Shown here: positions 14,679 through 18,290 of the stretch, piece by piece
Layout of the letters: each line of letters opens with the position of its first letter
Position numbering within the stretch: position 1 is the first letter of the stretch
Assembly: GCA_035493895.1 (NCBI GenBank)
Contig: DATJHM010000015.1
Span: 1-18,290 of the forward strand
Source: DATJHM01 sp035493895
Lineage (GTDB): Bacteria > Chloroflexota > Ktedonobacteria > Ktedonobacterales > Ktedonobacteraceae
Direction: 5' to 3'
DNA: 18,290 nucleotides
Notes under the pieces: generated by a model
Database searches by the model: none
Seen by the model: only the letters and a program-made list of their open reading frames with translations
Told to the model about the DNA's origin: nothing
Translations under genes and position numbers: made by a program

Positions 14679-15443
14679 AAATCGCTCCCAGCGAACGAGA
14701 CCGATACGCTCCAGATCAGCGATAAGACGCTCTACATCGTCTAAAGGATGTCCTGTTAAGCGTACGAGATCACGAGATGTGCGTTTGCCGTCAAGCAAAA
14801 GAAATACATGGCGGTGGAGACGAGAAAATTTGAAACGATCCAACACAGCCAGAGCGGCCGAGCCACTCTGTAAGCGTATAGGGGCTCGTGCAATTGGTGC
14901 CTGTACCATTGGCGGCTCCGATACTGCCTGTGGAAATCTGGAAATCTCCTGTGGATGTCTGGGAATCTCCTGTGGCTCTCGCTGACGTTGCAGAGAAAGA
15001 AGATGAGCCGGTAATGGAGCATAACCGACATTTGGGGATGTGCTGATATCGCTCTCAGTTCCATTGCTAAAGGTACGCAATAAATTTTGTGCAAGTACTT
15101 CGTTTGAATACACCAATGGGGCGGTTACCGGTGCATCGGGCACAGGAGTAATGGGAAAAGAAATAGCAGGGGGAGGAGAGGGGAACACTTCACCAGAAGG
15201 TTTCTCCTGGAAATTATAGTGACAATTTCCCCAGGTCAAAAGCCACTCGAGCGCCTCGTCTCCTTGACGTGAGCCAGTGGTCGCGCTGACAATCTGGCCA
15301 CGAAAAACTACGATGTCACCTCCTTCGCGAACACCACCTTTGCCGCGTTCCACATGTAGCACTCCAGTCTGGTACGCAACAGAGATAGCCTGAAGAACTA
15401 AATCCAGATGATCTGTTCGTCCTTGTCGTTCAAATGCTGACAT
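14676..15443 (-). CDS. DUF4388 (PatA N-terminal-like) protein with C-terminal winged-helix-like region
   Basis: The 255-residue product starts with a DUF4388 domain at about 1-85: LDLVLQAISVAYQTGVLHVERG, then an IVVFRGQIVSATTG strand pair and GDEALEWLLTWGNCHYNF, as seen in PatA-type response-regulator relatives and gliding/twitching control proteins. A Pro-rich linker (about 90-190) follows, containing a short imperfect repeat (QEIPRHPQEISRFPQ). The last 60 residues, DRFKFSRLHRHVFLLLDGKRTSRDLVRLTGHPLDDVERLIADLERIGLVRWE, look like a small winged helix. A regulatory or sensory role is inferred; no partner is adjacent. ATG 15443 is chosen for AAGGGG 7 bases upstream and because a promoter lies beyond it; an upstream TTG at 15521 falls inside that promoter and is excluded. 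Confidence 0.8.
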   Translation of the reverse strand: MSAFERQGRTDHLDLVLQAISVAYQTGVLHVERGKGGVREGGDIVVFRGQIVSATTGSRQGDEALEWLLTWGNCHYNFQEKPSGEVFPSPPPAISFPITPVPDAPVTAPLVYSNEVLAQNLLRTFSNGTESDISTSPNVGYAPLPAHLLSLQRQREPQEIPRHPQEISRFPQAVSEPPMVQAPIARAPIRLQSGSAALAVLDRFKFSRLHRHVFLLLDGKRTSRDLVRLTGHPLDDVERLIADLERIGLVRWERF

Positions 15444-15497
15444 ACAATGCCCCTTGTTTTTTACCAAAAAGGTATTTGGAGACAATGCGCCTGGATT

Positions 15498-15509
15498 CTC
15501 ACATGTGAG
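15498..15509. promoter_or_regulatory. Perfect 12-base palindrome in the DUF4388 leader
   Basis: CTCACATGTGAG lies a few bases downstream of the predicted transcription start of the DUF4388 gene, where a repressor site would block initiation. The binding protein is unknown. Confidence 0.35.
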
Positions 15510-15520
15510 GATTTTGCACA

Positions 15521-15550
15521 ATTATACGGTAAAATTCACTTTTTTGTCAA
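15521..15550 (-). promoter_or_regulatory. Consensus sigma-A promoter of the DUF4388 gene
   Basis: On the minus strand TTGACA (15545-15550), an 18-base spacer and TATAAT (15521-15526) match the consensus in all twelve positions. The start near 15514 gives a leader of about 70 bases. Confidence 0.85.
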
Positions 15551-15628
15551 GTTAAAGCGCAGTCTCACCTGCCACCCCAACCATCTCTCTCTATGTTATC
15601 ATTACGGGCAAATACAGGGGAAAAAGAC

Positions 15629-15659
15629 TTGCGTATGACGTAACGTCATCCCTTATACT
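15629..15659 (+). promoter_or_regulatory. MerR-type promoter/operator with 19-bp spacer
   Basis: TTGCGT (15629-15634) and TATACT (15654-15659) are 19 bases apart, longer than normal, as in promoters that MerR proteins activate by untwisting DNA. The spacer is filled by the perfect dyad ATGACGTAACGTCAT (15635-15649). The start near 15667 lies about 15 bases before the MerR-family start codon, so autoregulation is strongly suggested. Confidence 0.8.
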
Positions 15660-15681
15660 CCTGAACAGAAAGGAGGAACGC

Positions 15682-16503
15682 TTGGATCAACGCTTTTATC
15701 ACACGCAGGAGTTCGCGCAGAAAGCGGCCGTAACGGTACGAACGCTCCGCTATTATGACCAGGTTGGCCTGCTCTCGCCCACGCAGTATTCTGAGTCCGG
15801 CTATCGGCTCTATACTGACGAGAATCTTGAGAGCTTACAGCAAATTCTGGCCCTGAAATTTCTCGGGCTCTCGCTCGAGGAGATCAAAATCTGCTTACAA
15901 CGCGAGCCTGGACGGCTGCAAGAGGCTCTGGCATTACAAAAAAAGCTGATGGCGGAAAAACGCGCACATCTCGAGACTGTGATTCAGGCCATTACGGAGA
16001 CGGAGAGGCTCTTACAAACCAATCATGGGAATTGGGAGGCCATCGTCCATGTGATCCAGGTGCTACAAATGGAACAGAATAAAGAGTGGGTAAAGAAATA
16101 CTTTACTGAAGAACAGCAGCAACAAATGGCGAAACTCTCAGAGCAGTCCTATTCGGAGACGGCACGGCAGAAAATGGCACAATGGGGAACATGGACGGAG
16201 GAGGATCAGCAAAGGGTCGATAAGCAATATGCGCAACTGGCAGCGGAGCTCAAACGTCTGGTTGCCGAAGGGGCTGATCCGGGCAGTCCCGCGGCTCAGG
16301 CGGTCGCGAAGCAGCAAAGCGATCTGTTGCTCGCATTCACCAAAGGTGATACCGATATTGAGGATGGGCTCAAACAATGGTGGAAAAACTTTTCTGAGAT
16401 GCCCGAGGAGCAGCGCCCGATACAGCCTCTTTATAGCAAAGCTGAATGGGAATTTTTGAATAAGGCGCTGGCAATCTATAAAGAGCGTCAGCAACCATCG
16501 TAG
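15682..16503 (+). CDS. MerR-family activator with TipAS-like ligand-binding domain
   Basis: The 273-residue product has an N-terminal MerR DNA-binding domain, QEFAQKAAVTVRTLRYYDQVGLLSPTQYSESGYRLY (about 9-44), then LQQILALKFLGLSLEEIKICL, a long coiled dimerisation helix (about 75-115) and a C-terminal TipAS-type helical domain (about 130-265) with YSETARQKM, WTEEDQQRV and DPGSPAAQAVAKQ. TipAL of Streptomyces uses this domain to trap thiopeptide antibiotics; relatives (Mta, SkgA, AlbA-like) sense drugs or stress. The effector here is unknown. The start is TTG 15682, fixed by AAAGGAGG five bases upstream and by the promoter just before it. The operator-like dyad in that promoter points to self-control; no obvious efflux or resistance target gene is adjacent. 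Confidence 0.92.
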   Translation: MDQRFYHTQEFAQKAAVTVRTLRYYDQVGLLSPTQYSESGYRLYTDENLESLQQILALKFLGLSLEEIKICLQREPGRLQEALALQKKLMAEKRAHLETVIQAITETERLLQTNHGNWEAIVHVIQVLQMEQNKEWVKKYFTEEQQQQMAKLSEQSYSETARQKMAQWGTWTEEDQQRVDKQYAQLAAELKRLVAEGADPGSPAAQAVAKQQSDLLLAFTKGDTDIEDGLKQWWKNFSEMPEEQRPIQPLYSKAEWEFLNKALAIYKERQQPS

Positions 16504-16549
16504 AGGTGCCGTTTGTCTGCACCAGCATAAAAATTGTGAGAAGCAGAGC

Positions 16550-16579
16550 GACCATTTCGGTGAAATCACCGAAATGGTC
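16550..16579. terminator. Perfect 14-bp hairpin between convergent genes
   Basis: GACCATTTCGGTGA and TCACCGAAATGGTC are perfect arms separated by AA (at least the innermost pairs must open). It lies 46 bases after the MerR stop and 14 bases before the end of the Uma2 remnant. No T-run is present on either side. Confidence 0.6.
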
Positions 16580-16592
16580 AGAAACGGCTTCG

Positions 16593-17139
16593 CTATTTCT
16601 CTATCAGGGGCTCACTAAAGTCAATATCGTGGTAGATCTCTTCCATCGAAAGGTGTACATCAATACTTTCAAGTACAACCACCTCTCCCCTGGTCCATAG
16701 ACAGTACAACTCCAGCTGGCACTGTCGTGCTTATTTCGCCGAAAAACCTCGACATGTTGGGCGAATTGGTTGATCAGGACGATTTCCTGGATGGTGGGCC
16801 ATGCCTGATACTTTTTCATCTTGTCTGTCCGGTCAAATTGCTCTGTCGAGGGAGAGAGCACCTCTCCCACCACGCGTGCAGACTGAATCAGGGTATTGCC
16901 GCGTCTTCGATCCGCCACATCGCAAGAAACGGTCACATCTGGAAAGTAGTAGGTATTATCCTCTGAAATCTGGACGCGTACATCTGAACCGCTCACAGAA
17001 CATGGGCCAGAATCGCCTTTAGCTTGATCTTTGTTGATATCCCTTCTCTTTCTCTCATTGTACCATCCATTTGCCGAATCGCAGCAAATGGCGATACGTG
17101 TACCAATGTCACGTCAATGACGAAAATGATCGGAGTCAT
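16593..17139 (-). pseudogene. Uma2-family (DUF820, PD-(D/E)XK) nuclease gene with two frameshifts
   Basis: Three minus-strand frames together spell one Uma2 protein. Frame one starts at ATG 17139 after AGGAGG and gives QMDGTMREREGISTKI...AILAHVL, matching the family's MxGGT..H..I start, then hits TGA at 16993-16995. Frame two gives SGSDVRVQISEDNTYYFPDVTVSCD, VGEVLSPSTEQFDR, KMKKYQAWPTIQEIVLI and VEVFRR, the conserved core with the PD and E-V-L active-site residues. Around the G-run at 16687-16690 it must shift again to read EVVVLESIDVHLSMEEIYHDIDF, the usual C-terminus, ending at TAG 16593. Several residues are also missing before SGSDVRV, and the first 20 residues do not fit the family, so it looks decayed. 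Sequencing error could explain the G-run shift but less easily the first break. The gene follows the 217-residue gene by 26 bases, so the two probably shared a transcript. Confidence 0.8.
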
Positions 17140-17165
17140 ACTCACCTCCTCACATACAGACCTCA

Positions 17166-17819
17166 TCACGGCTGCATGACGAGATCTTGCTGATAGTGAT
17201 GCACACGAATATCGGGACGCGGGGTCGAAGCATGGAATGTATAGTATTTGGTCGAATGGAGTTGCAGGCCGTTTGCCGGATCACCTCGTGGAATGAGGCC
17301 ATGATGCAGGCGAATCCAGCGATAATAGCGAGGGGCCAGTTCATAAGCTGCGTGCTGATGCGTCTTCGTTGCCGGTACCGCTTCCTGGCCATCGGGCCGG
17401 GCAAACTGCACGAGATTGAACCAGTTCCCATCATGAAGTTGCATGGACGAATAATTCAGGAGATTGCCATGCGCTGCCAACTCCATAACCAGTATCCTGT
17501 CAATGTCACTCACCTGCTGCACAATCTCAGGATCGAGCTGCGTCCGCCGCCGACTCACGAAACCGACGAAAGGTACATCCTGCTCGTCTGATGAGGGATG
17601 AGCGTAGATGACAATACGATGGTACGCATGATAGCTCGCTTCACGATAGACAAAGAAGGGGTAAATTACCTCCAGCTGACGCGCAATATCAGCCGTCACG
17701 CCCGCGACCACATTCGCCAGATGCGTCAGAACGGTCAGGTCAGATGCACTCTCTTCGCTACTATCAAGCGAGAGATCTGCGATAAGAGAATGATAACTGT
17801 CAGGTTGCTTTTGAGACAT
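17166..17819 (-). CDS. Unrecognised 217-residue protein
   Basis: I do not recognise a family. The N-terminal third has an acidic, Ser-rich stretch (about 10-30), then a helix-like LTVLTHLANVVAGVTADIARQLEVIYPFF. The middle holds YHRIVIYAHPSSDEQDVPFVGFVSRRRTQLDPEIVQQVSDIDRILVMEL. The C-terminal half is rich in aromatics, Arg and His (NWFNLVQFARPDG, HQHAAYELAPRYYRWIRLHHGLIPRGDP, TKYYTFHASTPRP). There is no signal peptide, membrane helix or cysteine motif, so it should be soluble and cytoplasmic. The fold looks mixed alpha/beta. ATG 17819 is chosen because GAGGT lies about 8 bases upstream; the frame opens at TTG 17852, which has no such site. It precedes the broken Uma2 gene and may be driven by the promoter at the window's right edge, about 430 bases away. 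Codon use and length suggest a real gene. Confidence 0.65.
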   Translation of the reverse strand: MSQKQPDSYHSLIADLSLDSSEESASDLTVLTHLANVVAGVTADIARQLEVIYPFFVYREASYHAYHRIVIYAHPSSDEQDVPFVGFVSRRRTQLDPEIVQQVSDIDRILVMELAAHGNLLNYSSMQLHDGNWFNLVQFARPDGQEAVPATKTHQHAAYELAPRYYRWIRLHHGLIPRGDPANGLQLHSTKYYTFHASTPRPDIRVHHYQQDLVMQP

Positions 17820-18254
17820 AGTACGATACCTCACAAACGCTGCGATGAACAATCACAGCACTATATTTTTATGTCGTGATGTGTAGCCACACGCACAAAG
17901 TACAGAAAACGCGTTGCTTCCTGCAAAAAGAAAAGAGAGAGACAGGGAAAATTACGGAGCAAAAGGGATCGACCGCTTAGAAAGAGGCAGACAAAAGTGC
18001 GCGACAACAGGGGTAGGTATAGTGGTAGGAGCATTGCTGGAGGAAACGATGCACCGAAGCAAAGAAAGAATCCACTGAAGCACACTGCGTACTCGCAGTG
18101 CAGTGCGTTGCGAATGTGACGGTCCGTCGTAGCACGGAACTATATTGGGATGCAACCCCTCGTGTGGGCTGCCAGATACGTTGACGCATGACAAACCTGC
18201 TTCCGCCTGTGCCATTTCAAGTATTGACTATGACTTAGTTGATTTATTAAGTCA
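17820..18254 (-). other. Long leader or unannotated region upstream of the 217-residue gene
   Basis: No gene is firmly supported. A minus-strand frame at 17952-18215 (87 residues from ATG 18215) lacks a ribosome site and resembles nothing known. If RNA starts at the strong promoter near 18248, this stretch would be a leader of about 430 bases, or hold a small RNA. It can fold locally: CACTGCG-TACT-CGCAGTG (18083-18100) is a perfect 7-bp hairpin, and GACGG-T-CCGTC (18119-18129) is a perfect dyad. No known riboswitch or T-box motif was recognised. Confidence 0.4.
18231..18254. promoter_or_regulatory. Dyad over the predicted transcription start, candidate operator
   Basis: TGACTTA (18231-18237) and TAAGTCA (18248-18254) form a perfect 7-base inverted repeat with a 10-base AT-rich centre. 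A second overlapping pair, ATTGACT/AGTCAAT (18223-18229 and 18250-18256), uses similar sequence. The dyad abuts the -10 box on the minus strand, a classic repressor position. Confidence 0.5.
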
Positions 18255-18284
18255 ATTATAAGCGGAAAGAAAAAGAGTTGTCAA
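18255..18284 (-). promoter_or_regulatory. Consensus sigma-A promoter at the right edge
   Basis: On the minus strand TTGACA (18279-18284), an 18-base spacer and TATAAT (18255-18260) match the consensus in all positions, firing leftward from about 18248 toward the unrecognised 217-residue gene. Confidence 0.8.
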
Positions 18285-18290
18285 GCGTTT

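Noticed and set aside
17952..18215. Minus-strand 87-residue frame downstream of the right-edge promoter
   Set aside because: The ATG has no ribosome site and the chain matches no family; a leader or small RNA is equally likely.

Overview
This window looks like a chromosomal segment of a soil or thermophilic Ktedonobacteria-type member of the Chloroflexota. That is an inference from gene style: long fusion proteins, a serine/threonine kinase-like protein with a C-terminal Rieske domain, DUF4388 and Uma2 proteins, and a MerR/TipAS regulator. Genes are mostly single-gene units on both strands, separated by AT-rich spacers with recognisable promoters and long hairpins. No rRNA, tRNA, CRISPR array or intact insertion sequence was seen.

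Left part (1-5.7 kb): a possible C-terminal gene scrap, a PIG-V-like membrane mannosyltransferase (minus), endonuclease III (plus), a Tat-exported protein with three DUF5648-type repeats (minus), and a pseudokinase joined through one membrane segment to a Rieske [2Fe-2S] domain (minus). Middle part (5.7-12.3 kb): a 65-residue excisionase-like DNA-binding protein, an HdeD-like membrane protein (minus), a very large redox/signalling fusion of 1356 residues (FAD/NAD reductase, two FHA domains, two ferredoxin modules, two cyclic-nucleotide-binding-like domains), and a lone RelE-like toxin. Right part (12.3-18.3 kb): a TreT/CCG-9-like trehalose glycosyltransferase, a YkgJ-like cysteine-cluster protein (minus), a DUF4388 protein (minus) divergent from a MerR/TipAS regulator, a frameshifted Uma2 nuclease gene (minus), an unrecognised 217-residue protein (minus), and a strong promoter with an overlapping dyad at the right edge.

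The most interesting content is two separate proteins that join phosphosignalling modules to iron-sulfur redox modules: the pseudokinase-Rieske protein and, about 2 kb away, the FAD/FHA/ferredoxin/CNB fusion, whose FHA domains would read phosphothreonine. A functional link between them is only an inference. The DUF4388 and MerR genes are driven divergently. The MerR promoter has the textbook 19-bp spacer filled by a perfect dyad, which points to autoregulation. Several start codons differ from the longest open frames because a good Shine-Dalgarno site lies before an internal start; these choices are explained per gene.
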